Shown here one piece after another: positions 1 through 11,850 of a stretch of DNA of 64,000 nt. The DNA lies in NCBI GenBank assembly GCA_013339895.1, contig JABACO010000003.1, positions 10,005,766 to 10,069,765 of the forward strand, given 5' to 3'. The DNA comes from Ephydatia muelleri (taxonomy: Eukaryota; Porifera; Demospongiae; Spongillida; Spongillidae). The position numbers and the translations under genes are program-made. Under the pieces are notes generated by a model. The model worked only from the letters and a program-made list of their open reading frames with translations, ran no database searches and had not been told where the DNA came from. Each line of letters starts with the position of its first letter. Position 1 is the stretch's first letter.

Positions 1-42
1 ACATAACACAACCACACGAATACTAGGCCTAATACTCAGTAC

Positions 43-2477
43 CAGAGTTGTAATGAAACCACCAACAGCTAGCTAAAACAGCTAAACATACCTTGTGCAG
101 CTAGCTAAGCTAAAAAAAACAGCTAAAAACAGCTAAAACAGCTAAATTTTGGTTTTGTACTTTGCTATTATAATTATACTTTATTATTGATATTAACTAT
201 GTTAAACATCATCATTATTTGTCCATGCAAGAGTTTTCAAATTTTCATGTTATTTTGCAATTTGCACAGTACACAATGTGTCTAGATGATTATATATGCA
301 CCATCTGCTTCGCTCTCTTGTGAACAAGCCCAGAATTGTACTTGGCTTTCACAAGAGCACTCAACAAGTCGTCTGCCATTCTGGTGCGCTTAGCAGTAAC
401 AATGAGCCCTGCGTGGGAAAATATTCTCTCCACAGGTGCAGAGGAAGCTGGAACTGAAAGAATTGTAAAGCTATTTTTGAAAGAGGGCCACTTTTACCTC
501 TCCAATATTGAAGAGGATCCATGTCATGTGGCAGTGAGTTTGTTGATGCCATATGAGCATCAAACATGCTTTTCCAGTCCGATACTTTTGTTGGTTGATT
601 GTCATATCCGAAAAAATCAAATGCACAATCCTGTTTGAGATTTTTGGAGGGTGCGGCTGCGGCAGCAGCAGCAGGTGGCCCATCTTCACATTCCACAGAA
701 GCACAGTCTTCAACAAGTACAGAGAGATACTTTTCCAGTTTAGCACGCAGAGTATATTCCGGTTCAAATTGAAGTACTCGATTTTTCTGCAGGGCAACTG
801 GAAGCCATCTTACACCATGCTGGCTAAGAGCAACAGCTGAAATAAGGTGCATATCTGAAGCCATAAAGGCAAACCTTGCCGAGAAAGCATCCAAAATACC
901 TGCCTTAAATGGTGCACTAGCTTCCACATCAGGGATGTGTCGTTCTAAAAAACAGAAAATCGGAATCACTTCATGAATAGTTGCTTGTAACTCTGCCTCA
1001 AGAGTCTTGTGGCATGGTAAAATGGCTTGAGGAAAGAAATAAGAAACTTTACACCTTCTAGATCTGAGTCCACCAACATGCCAATGGTGGTTTTCACCTC
1101 TTCAAATTGTCCTGAATTGCAACCAATAGTCGGTACTGCGCATTCCATCAAGTTTCACCTGGTGTTGGCAGCTGCTTGGAAAGCATTTCTGATAACCTTG
1201 GTGACTGGTGTGACTTCTTGCAGACAACTTTTGCTTTCCTCAGAATTTTTTTATATTTATCAGGCAGTAATTGCAAACAGTCTTTCACAAACAACTGCAG
1301 AATATGAATGCAGCATGCTTGTCTATACTGTTCACCAAAAAGGGTGCTATAATCAATCCCTTCAATATCCTGCACCAAATCTTCATCCAAGGGGTCTGCT
1401 TCTTTCTTCCAACCGTTCCAACTCTGGATTATTTTCATGTTGTTCATCATCATCATCAGCCTCCCAAAGAGAAACATCAAAGCTTTTTTCATGTTGGAAG
1501 CTGTGTCGCACACGTTTTTGAAAGTGTCATTAACATCCAAACCATGCCTTGCCAAAATCATCTCATACATTTGGCTGATGTTTTCCGCAGTATGTGGATG
1601 AGGGATGTGAACAAAATCCAACACTTTTGTGTCAAGCCCTTCTTCAGTGTTCAGATGTATAGAAACCGCCATCTGTCCACGTCTGGCACGGCTTGTCCAT
1701 AGATCCACCGTAGTTGAAGGTTTTCCATACTTGGCCATGTAATCTTTGGCCTGAAACGTCCAAGCATTTCCTTTCTGAATGATTCTATCTCGCATGGTCG
1801 ACCTGCAGACTGGTTTATATCTGCCCCCACTAGAAACAGCCAACACGTTTCGAAAACTGTGGCGCTCCACGATGGAAATGGGAAGATTCAGATCCACGAT
1901 CATGTTTGTGCAAGCGGCAGTGAGCTCTTCCTGTTTTGGAAAGGGTTGTGGATTGAAGCGCTGACTGATTGCTCTCGCTCCCAAAGCACTTGCTTTCTCC
2001 TCGATGTTCACATCTTTGTGGTGGGTTGTAAAGTGACTTTTTAGATTCGTTTTTGAGCTGGCGGAATATTTAACCTTGACAATTGTGCCTTTTTGTGCTT
2101 TGCACACCTTGCACACTCCCTCCAACTTGGAATCATCCAGCTCGAAGAAAGAAGCATAAACTTTGGCCATCTCAGTTGGACAGGGTTGATCGCGTGGCGA
2201 TTTTGAAATTAACTCTTTCACGGGCGGAAGTCAATAATTCAACCAATTGTGGTGGGCGGGCCGTTTTGAAAATTTAAATTGCTTTTCTATTGTTAAGATA
2301 TGTTATCCATTCAGATGATGATGTGACAGTAACGTACATACGTACGTACGTAGGCATAGCGATTTTTTTAGCGATTTAGCGGCGCTACGTGGTATAGGAC
2401 ATCGCTAGCTAAATAGCGGAATGCTGAATGGTTTTTCCCGCTAAGCGGTCGCTATTTAGCTAGCGGTTACAACTCTG
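43..2477 (-). mobile_element. hAT DNA transposon with intact ends and exact 8-bp target duplication
   Basis: The element starts CAGAGTTGTAA at 43-53 and ends with the exact reverse complement at 2467-2477. It is flanked on both sides by the 8-bp direct repeat CTCAGTAC (35-42 and 2478-2485). CAG-initial terminal repeats with 8-bp target duplications are diagnostic of the hAT superfamily. Both subterminal regions are rich in AGCTAAA/GCTAGCTAAA words (about 67-150 and 2365-2465), as expected of subterminal transposase-binding repeats. The only gene inside is the hAT transposase on the minus strand. The perfect duplication suggests a fairly recent insertion, although the transposase frame is broken. 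Confidence 0.93.
290..2221 (-). pseudogene. hAT transposase with N-terminal BED zinc finger, frame-broken
   Basis: Cut-and-paste transposase of the hAT superfamily. The first block (1148-2221) starts with a BED-type zinc finger (CKVCKAQKG, then HFTTHH). It then runs through the catalytic domain, including TVDLWTSRARRGQMAVSIHL, which carries the first catalytic Asp region. The next blocks lie in other frames (966-1151 and 361-969). The C-terminal dimerisation motif (VPASSAPVERIFSHAG) can be read only in a third frame at about 330-480, ending near 292. At least two frame changes therefore separate the BED and dimerisation regions. There is an Ala-rich stretch near 650-665. It fills its element almost end to end, so it is probably the autonomous source copy or a recent derivative. 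Confidence 0.88.
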
Positions 2478-2485
2478 CTCAGTAC

Positions 2486-3224
2486 TAGGGCCTACTAGTG
2501 CATGCACAGTCAGACATACCCGCGCGCATGAAAATAAAGGCCACATATAGGCCTAAATCTCTCACTGTATCCTGTACTTATCCTAGAGTGGTGATGATAC
2601 AATATAGCAGCTCCAAACCTACCGTAGTGACGGTTTTACCTCCTTTAGCGCTTCACTGATCACGATGTAACGTGGCCGAACTCGTAAGGCTAGCACACGG
2701 GACAAAAAGGATTATCAGAGTCACTCTATCTAAGAGGCATGGATGAAGTTAATACAGCCACACGATATTAGCGCGAGAGCCAAACAGTTTGTTACTTATT
2801 ATAAAGTAACTTAAGAATTTCGTTTATTTAGAGTGCTTTTAGATAGCAAACGTGTTGCAAAGACGTAGGTAAACATATAATGTATTTACACCTGGCGCAA
2901 ATATAGTGTACATATGTAGGTAAATATGTTGTTACCTTTACATATGCGGTAAATATATTGCAAATATTAGCGTAAATGTATTGTATGTTTACATCAATGA
3001 AATATGTGCGCAAATATAATGTTTCGTGTTTGCGACATATTTACGCATGCTGGTAAATCCAATTTTTTGACCAGTGCACGTGAGAATTAAGTCTCACCAA
3101 TGCAAGATGAAGGCAATACGGTAAGAACAAGTGATGTTTAAGTTTAGAGTACTGGTAAACGTTTGCCGGCGCCAAAGAAATGAACGACAGAACGCGTTTG
3201 TGCTATTGAATGGGCAAATAGACG
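2486..3224. other. Intergenic, AT-rich with degenerate tandem words
   Basis: No coding region is recognisable. Between about 2860 and 3060 there are imperfect repeats of words such as GTAAATATRTTG and GCAAATATA at irregular spacing of roughly 20-45 bp, resembling a decayed minisatellite. The rest shows no structure I can support. Confidence 0.5.
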
Positions 3225-3469
3225 TAGGGTAGATTAGGTAGTGATCGGCAATGCGCGATAGCTTAGGTAAGTGTTTGGCATCCACGTGTTGTTATTTAAA
3301 GGGAACGTAGTTGCTTTAAAATATACTTACTGCATCCTAGGAAAAACCCAGAAGGATGGTTTTTATACTGTTTTGAAATATTGAAATGCCTTCTTTGAGG
3401 CTCTGTATTGTGTTGAAAGTGCGGTTGCCGACCACTCCCTACTGCCGACTACTCCTCACGTTACCCTAG
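3225..3469 (+). repeat. Dispersed ~245-bp MITE-like repeat, copy 1
   Basis: Bounded by the short inverted terminal word TAGGGTA / TACCCTA. The same sequence recurs in the same orientation at 57803-58034 with scattered substitutions and small deletions. Shared blocks include AAAGGGAACGTAGTTGCTTT and CCCAGAAGGATGGTTTTT. It has no coding capacity. Two copies in one 64-kb window imply a numerous family. Confidence 0.8.
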
Positions 3470-3769
3470 GCGTTGGTGGGCAGGTCCGGGAGAGTAGGCC
3501 ACCCTCCCGATCGGGACCAAAAATGGGTGAAAACGAAAGACAACAGTAGTTACCGTTGCTAGTTTACGACGTCTAAAAGTAAAAGCGTCGTATCATATAT
3601 GGGGTTGGACGGCGTGGCAACCGTCAGCAGGAGAGTAAGGAGAGATATGTGCGTTTTCAGCAAAAAAATGTGTATGCCACGGCTGTTACATTGCATTGAA
3701 ATTTGGACAACACGTCCGCGCCCACAATGAATTTTAAGTACCTAGCAACATGGCTCATTACTTCCATAG

Positions 3770-4586
3770 TAGTCTCGTACCCAGACCCACATCGCAGCTG
3801 CGGATGGATTACATCACCGCTACGCGAATAGTGGGTCTGGTGTCCTCCTGTACAAATTTCTGTCCAGTTATTGCATAATACTTACATTCCAACGTCGGGA
3901 GGAATGCAATTACGTATGTATGAATAATATTATATTCAGCAAGAACGCAATTAGTTGTTATATAATCGTTTAATTAGAAACGTGTGTCATGGATAATTGC
4001 AGAGATAATTGCAAGCTGTGTGGTGCAAATACATTGTTGGAGAAAAACTTAAGCCGCTCCCTTCTCAGTACAGTATCTTCCCATATTAAGGAAGCAATCA
4101 CCAGTACGCTTAGCAACGAACGTGACTTGGATAGCCGTTAAAACTGATAAGGGGAGATACGACTATAACGATGCTAGCTTTGCGTTATTCCTCGATACCG
4201 GTAGCTCGTCAAATACCCATGGCAGAACGCCGTAATAAAGAGACTTCCCATACCCATGTTGGTACGCTTACGAACGTGTCCCGACCACGGACCACGTCTT
4301 CGATGACTCGGAACTGTTCGTCCTTAACTTTGGCATGCCCCATACGTTCACCCGCCGACTGAATCGCACGTTTACCTGTACATCATCCATCTCTAGCCTT
4401 ACCGCCATAACTGATATCAGATAACTTCGATTGATAACTAGAGTATGCATACCTCAATCTGATTGGTCGCTCCAACATTCCGGCGCAACTGGACAGAAAT
4501 TTGTACAGGAGGACACCAGACCCACTATTCGCGTAGCGGTGATGTAATCCATCCGCATCTGCGATGTGGGTCTGGGAATGAGACTA
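3770..4586. mobile_element. Mutator-like foldback element (817 bp) with ~98-bp inverted ends and 9-bp target duplication
   Basis: The left arm (about 3770-3868) is the near-perfect reverse complement of the right arm (about 4487-4586). The element begins TAGTCTC and ends GAGACTA. The 9-bp word CTTCCATAG flanks it at 3761-3769 and 4587-4595. Long inverted ends with a 9-bp duplication fit the Mutator superfamily. The outer part of each arm is itself a hairpin (CCCAGACCCA ... TGGGTCTGG), also present alone at 11773-11850. The ~620-bp interior has no transposase, so it is non-autonomous. Short open frames at 4171-4450 may be captured sequence. Confidence 0.85.
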
Positions 4587-5474
4587 CTTCCATAGCATAG
4601 ACTAGGTTGAAGGAGGCTTGTGTACATGAAGATACCGTAATGTTTTACCTAAAGCGCAACCTACATGTACAGTAAGGACTTCGCCAACAGACTATGCTAA
4701 TATCGAGCAATGATACCCTGCAAACACCAGCGGCGGCGGAAGGGTAAAAACTTTGGTAGGGCTAATGGGAACCCTTAATTTTATTTCTCCTTATATTAAT
4801 TCAAGCTAAATTAAACTTCGTGTCGGTGATACATGCATATGCAGGTACACAATTAAATTACTGCGTGTCTTGAGCCGCCAACTGAATGCAGATGTTAATA
4901 CATATATTGTAACAAATACAAGATGAAGTTTTACAGCTTTCGGCAGTTTAAACCAGTTATAGTTTAATGCAGCCAAACTTGTTTTGCCGCTTCTCGAGCT
5001 CATTGCGGCAAGCAAACTCTGCAGCAATGCTGTTGAGGTCGAGCTCATCTGTGAACGATTTGTGCATGAACGCGCAAAATAGATTTAGGGGGCTTGTCCA
5101 AACTACTTATGGAAAAATTAGCGTCATTGTCACGTTAACATATTAACCCCCCCCCCCCCCCTAACGTCATTTAGGTTTTGTTAAATTCACCGATGATAGT
5201 AGAGCATGGAACATTACTCAATGTGCATGACTGATTTGAGAGTCATTGGAGATTTGTGATCATTGTTGTATTAAAGTGAAAAACTCACTTGACACTATAA
5301 TTATACAGGTCCTGGAAATCACACATACATAAACATGCACAAATTACATGCAATCTGGACGTCATTGTCTTGTGATTTAAATGGATAGTTTGGTAGGAGA
5401 CAGCTTTCATGTACCCACCTAAAGCATTGTGTACATTCAATCCAGACTTCCAATCTCTTCATCCTCATCTTCAC

Positions 5475-8400
5475 CTAACTCACACACATGCACTTCTCTG
5501 CTCCCTCATCTGAGGTGGTGGCTGTTGTGACATATGACTTGATTTCTGAAGGAGGCAACACAGTCACAGTCTTAGCTCTTCTGCTGTGGCCAGCGGGCAG
5601 CATAGTCACAGCTTCTTCCACATCAGACGTGTCGCTGGGAAGGTTGTCACCTTCAAAGTCAGACATGTTACTAGGAGGAGGGCTGTCTCCTTCAGAGTCA
5701 GACATGTTACTAGGAGGAGGGCTGTCTCCTTCAGAGTCAGACATGTCACCAGGAGGGGGGTTGGCTTCTTCAGAGTCAGACATGTCACCAGGAGGGGGGT
5801 TGGCTTCTTCAGAGTCAGACATGTCACCAGGAGGGGGGTTGGCTTCTTCAGAGTCAGACAAGTTATTAGGAGGAGGGTTGTCTCCTTCAGAGTCAGACAT
5901 GTCACTAGGAGGGTTAATTCTCTTAGGGGTTAGTGAAGCTGCTACAGATATTCTCTTACGATTTGCCTGGTGTTTAGCGATTTTACGATGCTTTCGCAAC
6001 TGGTACAAGGTTCCAAACATCTGGCCACAAACAGCACCAGAGCATAGCTGATGATTGCACTTTAACCTCTTTTCAGCTGACTGAGAGGACTTTTTCCTGA
6101 CCACACTCCTTTTCTTGGGGTGGAACACTTGAAGGTGCCGATTCTTTGGCAGTCTTGGAGAGAAAGACAAAGTCAGGGCAATGGGGACAGTTTCCAAGGT
6201 TCTTGCCATAACGATGGCAGGTGGGTATCTGCATTGGGCAGCTCCTCGGGGTTCTTAGTGCACATGTCCAGAAACGAGAGTAATGATCTTTGTGCTCTTT
6301 ACTGGGCATTGGGTAAAAGAGCTTCATTTCCTATCTATCAGGAAAGAAAAGACTTCCTTTGCTCTAACCGAATTGCTTGTGCAATGAGTACAGGTACTCT
6401 CCTGGCACTTGAGAAACACAATCTCATTATGGTGCATCTTCACGTGTCCAAACAGAAACCTAAACTGTTCAAGTAGCACTGTGTGGGTGGATCCATCTCG
6501 AATCACCTTTAGAGGGGCTTTCAAAAACTTAGAAATTATGTCATGATCACTTGCAAAGTGGTCACTACACTTGACTGGGACAGGAGTGATAGGAAAGCCA
6601 TCAAACACAGCATTGTTCCAGTGAACATCAGCAATCTCTTCAATAGCATCATCGAATACTTGAGATTCTTTTGCTTTCCTCTGCTCAATCTGTTATGCCA
6701 CTGTTGTAGTATGGAGCCTTGTCATCACTTGTAGCAATAGCAGACACTGAACTGACGCTAACTTCTTGCTCAGCACAGACCACAGATGCTCAATTGGATT
6801 GTAAGCTGAGTACCGTGCTGCAAAGGAGGTGACACACAGCATGTCAAGGTTGCAGGCTTTCCAAAGCCACATAAAGTAGAGAGCATTCAACAGTGAGGAT
6901 GCACTCCAGTCAGGACCACCATCAACTATGAGTGTTACGACCGTTTTCCCTTCACTGACAACAGCTCTGATTAAAGGTATCATATCATGAATGTGCATCT
7001 CACACGTAGAGCTATGGAAACGAGCAGCACGTAAGCAGACAGTCGTGGGGCCAGTGTGTGGTATCTTGAAATGTGGTCTACCAAGGGAGTCTTTCATTGT
7101 ACTATGGGCTGCTACTTCAGGAGTCTTCATGGAGACATTGCCATGAGTGTTGGTAGTACATGACAGTGATATTGTTTGGTTTCCTTTACTATGAACCTCC
7201 ACATGTAGATTGGCATTCTGGCTTGTCGTTGGTCTGTTTTCCACATGGATGGATATTTGTGTACTTGAAACAGTAGTGGTGTTGACTGTTGTCACTTGGC
7301 AGGTACTGTGATGAGAAGATTCGTGTCCATGATGCTGACCATGGCCTTCGTGGGCACTTGTGCGAACAGCTGTGGCTAGAGACATTGTGCAGGTATCGTT
7401 CAGCCCATCGTCTCTGTACTCTGTCATGTCTTCACCTTCTAGGTACATTGCATTGGCAGTAGGTGATGGCTTCTTCACTAGTCTCATATACCCAGAAGGA
7501 ATCAGCAGATATCCTGGAACTGGAAAATCGTGATCAGGCACGTTTGGAACATCATCAACAGGGAAGAAACGCTGAATTTGATGATAACGGCTTACTGCTA
7601 AGGCCCCCACCTTGATCTTATTCATATCATCACAGCTGAACAGAGCACATTCATTCTCAAACATGACTGAGAACTCACGCCTGTAGGCAACTTGAGCAAA
7701 GAGATAGTGCTGGTCTGTGTGGAATTCTCGGTACTGGGTTTCGCTTGCCAGGAACCCTGGCAGCAACTTGCCCTTTGTACCTTAAGCTTGCTCTTGTTCC
7801 ATGTCTTGGGGGCTGCATGAGACGAGCCACTGAGCTTGCACTAATTCCATGTTTTTTTAAGCCAGGTACTGTGCTGAGTAGATGCTCTCTAATTTCTCTG
7901 AGGCTCACTCCTACTTTTCCAATGCTTTCTCTGCGCCGCTCATGTGCACTGAATCCATTAGCTTTCACAAATGAGGCAGCAGTAGACACAATTGAGGGAA
8001 ATTGAGACACAAGTGATGGTCTTCCGATTTGACTATGTGTTCCACTAGCAGTAGACAAAAAGGTGGTTTCTTTCTCTGAAGGTTTCTTGTGGGAGCTTTT
8101 GGAACTTGATCAACAAGTAGCAGAGCTTCAAAAGCCATCACCAGTCATTATAAGCTCATGGCTGTTGATCAGCACAGTGTAATCACCAGTATTGGGAAAG
8201 ACTCAGCAACTTGCCTAACAACAGCTGAGGGTGAGCAAGTGCTCAAAACACTCTTCATCAGCTCAGAGAGAGGGACAGCCAAAGAACTTTCCAGCATCAC
8301 TCCTATTTCCCTGTGTGTATGCAGTAACAACAAGATATGCTTATCTGGTTCATGGTTTACACTGTTATCACATGTACTTCTAAAATGGGTTAAGGTGTAC

Positions 8401-9540
8401 AGATAACCTTACCTTAGGTCATCATCTTGAAGGGGAAAACCGGAGACACCTGAGTTTTGCTGATCTTCAAGCTTTGGAAGGCCATTTCCCAAGTATAGTT
8501 TGGCATGTGGCAGCTGATCACATTGCTGTCTTCTGTATGTGCCTCTGATTGCTGTTGAACCCTGCGACGAATGTTGTTCAGTACATCTCCAGAGGTTATT
8601 TGTTTTTCAGTGCAATGAGGGATTGACCAATTCGAGTGAGAAGTTCTTGCTTCTGCACACACATTCGTGCAAGTCTATCAACCCCAATGGATGGGTTGAT
8701 ATTCAACTTTGAAGCTTCGTCAATGAGGGAAATAATTGCATCAATACTTTTCTGGATTTCATCCAGGCACTTCTTGAGGTTGCTTGGCCTGTCTCGGATT
8801 TGTTTTGCCAAATATTTCTCCCTGAGGTTTAGGAAATACGCAATGATTGCTCTGAGGATTTCACACAAGTCATGAATGCCTTATTATTCCTCACTCAAAA
8901 AAGTCAATTGCAGGACAGAGAAAATTGAAAAGCATGTGTGAAGGAGTTGATGATGATTCTGCCTGTGAGGAAGTGGATGATGATGGCACACAAGTTGCTT
9001 GCAATGTGCTTGAAATCACAGGAAATAATGGTGACAGAGGGCCAGGTGTTGGGCAAGACTGAGGGCCATGTGTTGCTGCTGTACATGTATGTAAACAGAA
9101 ATCTTATCTACAATTAGATCTATATACAACAAGACTGCACACCTGTTGTTGAGATTGTCATTCTGGAAAACCCATAATCCGGTACTTCCACATCATACTG
9201 CCCACTCTCTGTACCTTGTTTCTCACACTCAGTGAAAAAGTTTTCAAGATCCTTAGGTGAATTCTTCATAGCTTTCCATTTAACCTACCATATAGTACAA
9301 GTTAGAAGTATATTTATAGTAGCTGTGCCTCCATAAACTACATACCTGTGCTTGCTTGAGAAGTTCGTTCTTGCTTGCTCCTGGTTTCTCTCGCCTGGCT
9401 CGTTGCCACCACAACTCAATAACTTTTCGTACGCGTCTCGTGGCACCCTTGTAAATGTGTTGCACATCTTTCAATACTCCTCCGAAAAGTGTAGTCTGAA
9501 TAGACAAAACTGCTGCCACTAGAGTCAACGCTGCTTGCAA
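5475..9540 (-). pseudogene. DDE transposase with HTH, zinc finger and SDSE-repeat tail, multi-exon and frame-broken
   Basis: Read on the minus strand. An N-terminal exon (9346-9540) is spliced to 9143-9284 and then to an exon starting at 9078; all junctions are GT-AG. A helical region (about 8596-8868) and an HTH-like region (about 7700-8000, HERRRESIGKVG) precede the catalytic domain at 6693-7766. That domain shows DDMNKIKVG, VDGGPDWS and YNPIEHLWSVLSKKL. The last is like the Asn-Pro-x-Glu motif of IS630/Tc1-type DDE enzymes. After a frame change come HMKMH-like/Cys-rich segments (6324-6608) and a Cys/His finger (CSGAVCGQMF, HRKIAKH). The end is a 12-residue repeat tail (about 5640-5920). 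Several frame shifts split the frame. The residue assignment is by motif only, and I cannot place the superfamily. Confidence 0.72.
5636..5920 (-). repeat. 36-bp coding minisatellite (SDSE repeats) in the transposase tail
   Basis: About eight tandem units of 36 bp encode, on the minus strand, a 12-residue acidic/Pro-rich repeat of the form DMSDSEEANPPPG with substitutions (SEGD, NNL). Units three to five are nearly identical, so part of the array was homogenised recently. The unit length keeps the frame. Confidence 0.88.
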
Positions 9541-9933
9541 GCTAGATGTTTCGCAAAACTTGCGGACAGTAAAATTTTCTTAGCGTCATAGCCTTAACCC
9601 CCCCCCCCCCCCCCCCCCCCCTAACGTCACAATGACGCTAATTTTTCCAAATATAGTTTGGACAAGCCCCCTCTTAACCTCTCTGCAGATATTGAATTTC
9701 GTAGGTATGTTTTGAGCCGACGAAGTGCTGAGAAAGAGCGCTCAGCAGTTGCTGTAGTTGCAGGTATTACGTGTAGCATTTGTAGCAATTTCAGGACTTC
9801 TGAAAATAGTTTTGTCGCACTTAGTGTAGCTCAAGGCCTTAGGGACTGACCCTTTGTATACGAACAGTGAACTATGCCTGCCTATGTACAATAAACTCAG
9901 AAGCACCTGTTCAAATACTGTAGATCTAAAGCT

Positions 9934-11325
9934 CAGTGGCGGAGCTAGGGGGGGGGGGCTGGAGGGGGCTTGGCCCCCCCTGCGATTTCAGCTTGTACAG
10001 TGACGTCAGCGCTTGGGCCCCCCCCCCCCCCCAATATGTGTATGCACACGTACATGTATTTAGCAGCCTGTGTGCCTCCAGTCCTCTAATAGCTTTGTCG
10101 AACGCGTCACTCTTCTCTTGATTAATACTGTCTTCCGTAAGGGGTTAAAAATATTTACGTCACAATGACGCCAATTTGTTTGGACAAGCCATGGCTTCGT
10201 CCAAGGCTCCCTGCATGCAAGGTGCACATACGTTACTATCGTTAACTAAGTTTGGATTTACTTGTACGGCGAAGATAAAAGAGCCAGAGGTAGCGGCATT
10301 TAACAAAGGTGATAATATTGGCGATATAGGTGTTGCTTCGGCCCCCGAAATACCAAATGGAACCAATGCCTCTACCTCTGTAGTCTGGGGACCAGATGAC
10401 TGCCATTCATCTGTTCGCCAAACTACGGCCTCTGCTGCCACAAGCAGGGGAAGCACTGCTAAGACTGCTCCAAAACAGCTGTTGATACCAGTACCAATTC
10501 CCCCACTTCCAAGAAAAAGAAATTAGCAAGTGATTGCAGTAACAATCCTGTCAGCTGCTACAGGAGCAGTTGTGATGACTTTAATGACACTGAACGTGGA
10601 ATGTTGTCACTGAAGTGGAGCTGATTATTACTGAGATTACAATGGCAACTGAATTGTCAGAGATGAAAATGAATGACATGTGCAAATGGCTGCATACCAG
10701 TCAGGCAGCTACCCGCTTACTCAGCGTTTGTATGTTCTTGTAAGTGTGCTGCCTTACTCCTCAGCTGCATGTGAGAGGAACTTCTCTGGGTTGAAATTTG
10801 TTAAGAACCGCCTCAGGTCTACCATTGGTGACGACTTTTTGGATGATCTATTGACCATGCTTGTAGAGAATGACCTGGTGGATGCTATTCTCAAAGCAGA
10901 TGACAGTGACACTTCATTCACTCAAGCCATTAACTACTTTGCCACACAGTTTGGGAAGAGAAGGGAAAAGATGTGATCCACTGAGTAATTGCGTAGTAAA
11001 TCATCAAACCAACTACTTCATTTATTTATTATTTCAATGTGTTATTCCCATCACAATTTTTCATGTTATCACAATCACAATTTAGAAATAAAACATGGTT
11101 CAATGATTCTGCATCAGTACTACTATAGAAGTTATATTATCCATGGATTCCATGCACGATGATAAAATGTAACACGTTTAATATATTAAAACTAGGAAGA
11201 GCTTTTCGCTTCTGGCATCTGCACCAGAAACCAACACGCGTTAGCTGGTCCCGTCGGGACTCGGGAGGGAGTGTCCCTCCCGTTAAGTTGGCCCCCCCTA
11301 TAATTAAATCCTGGCTCCGCCAGTG
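9934..11325 (+). mobile_element. hAT transposon, internally deleted, exact 8-bp target duplication
   Basis: The left end is CAGTGGCGGAGCTAGG. The right end is the reverse complement with two differences (CCTGGCTCCGCCAGTG, ending 11325). CTAAAGCT flanks both sides (9926-9933 and 11326-11333), a perfect 8-bp hAT duplication. G- and C-rich runs follow the left end and precede the right end. The interior keeps an N-terminal-like coding piece and the C-terminal dimerisation exon but not the middle of a transposase. It is therefore a deletion derivative of a larger element. Confidence 0.92.
10191..10976 (+). pseudogene. hAT transposase remnant: N-terminal piece plus C-terminal dimerisation domain
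   Basis: A first reading frame (start near 10191, to 10526) looks like the low-complexity N-terminus of ZMYM/TTF-type hAT proteins, with a basic Pro-rich end (PLPRKRN). After about 150 bp a second frame (10680-10976) contains the typical hAT dimerisation motif: LPYSSAACERNFSGLKFV, then NRLRSTIGDDFLDDLL. The catalytic middle (several hundred residues in an intact family member) is missing, so no active enzyme can be made. The dimerisation identification is firm; the identity of the N-terminal piece is a guess. Confidence 0.8.
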
Positions 11326-11772
11326 CTAAAGCTATAGATCACTTGCATGGATACATTAAACTCACTCGATCTCTGGTCTGACGATACTAGCAGCCTACCA
11401 GGCACTTCAAAACACACTCTGTTCTTGCCAAGGTAGCTTCAAACTCACTTAAAAGACAAAACCAGCTCGAAATTTGAAATCACAGCCAATTAACTTCAAT
11501 TTAATGACTACACTTTTAATCACTGCGTTATCAATACCTTTGTTCCAGCCTGCCATGCTGACGCCGTACCATTGTGGTACGATATGGAGAATATTGATCG
11601 CCTGCTGGTTATTTCATCATGGTTATTGTCGTTTTGAATTATTACTAACTCATATTGCATATTGCTAGGATTAGTAGGGCTACCTTCGGAGGCTTTGGTA
11701 GGGCTACATGCCCCACCTGCCATATGGGCTCCGCCGCCATTGAACACGTGCCACACTGCCAAAAGGTCTAAA

Positions 11773-11850
11773 TAGTCCTCGTACCCAGACCCAAGTACGT
11801 CACAGCTGCGGATGGATAACATCACCGCTACGCTAGAACTAGGGTCTGGG
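11773..11850 (+). repeat. Solo hairpin repeat related to the 3770-4586 foldback arms
   Basis: TAGTCCTCGTACCCAGACCC ... GGGTCTGGG matches the outer ~70 bp of the foldback arms at 3770 and 4586, including GCTGCGGATGGAT and ACATCACCGCTACGC. It forms a hairpin with CCCAGACCC / GGGTCTGGG ends. Confidence 0.8.

Larger units (their letters stand above)
5087..9672 (-). mobile_element. 4.6-kb DDE DNA transposon, superfamily unassigned, ~50-bp inverted ends
   Basis: AGGGGGCTTGTCCAAACTA at 5087 is matched in reverse complement at the right end (9672). The match continues for about 50 bp with few differences. Just inside each end lies a poly-C tract on the + strand (15 C at 5147-5161, 24 C at 9598-9621) flanked by TAGCGTCA/TAACGTCA words that can pair into a hairpin. 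I cannot define a target duplication from the flanks. The whole interior is one long multi-exon transposase gene on the minus strand. A decayed copy of the inner end sequence occurs at about 10158-10193 inside the neighbouring hAT element. Confidence 0.82.

Noticed and set aside
5586-5933. Alternative frames through the 36-bp repeat (Arg-Val-Arg-His and Leu-Thr-Leu-Lys repeats)
   Set aside because: They are shadows of the SDSE repeat frame, which is the one joined to the zinc-finger and transposase region.
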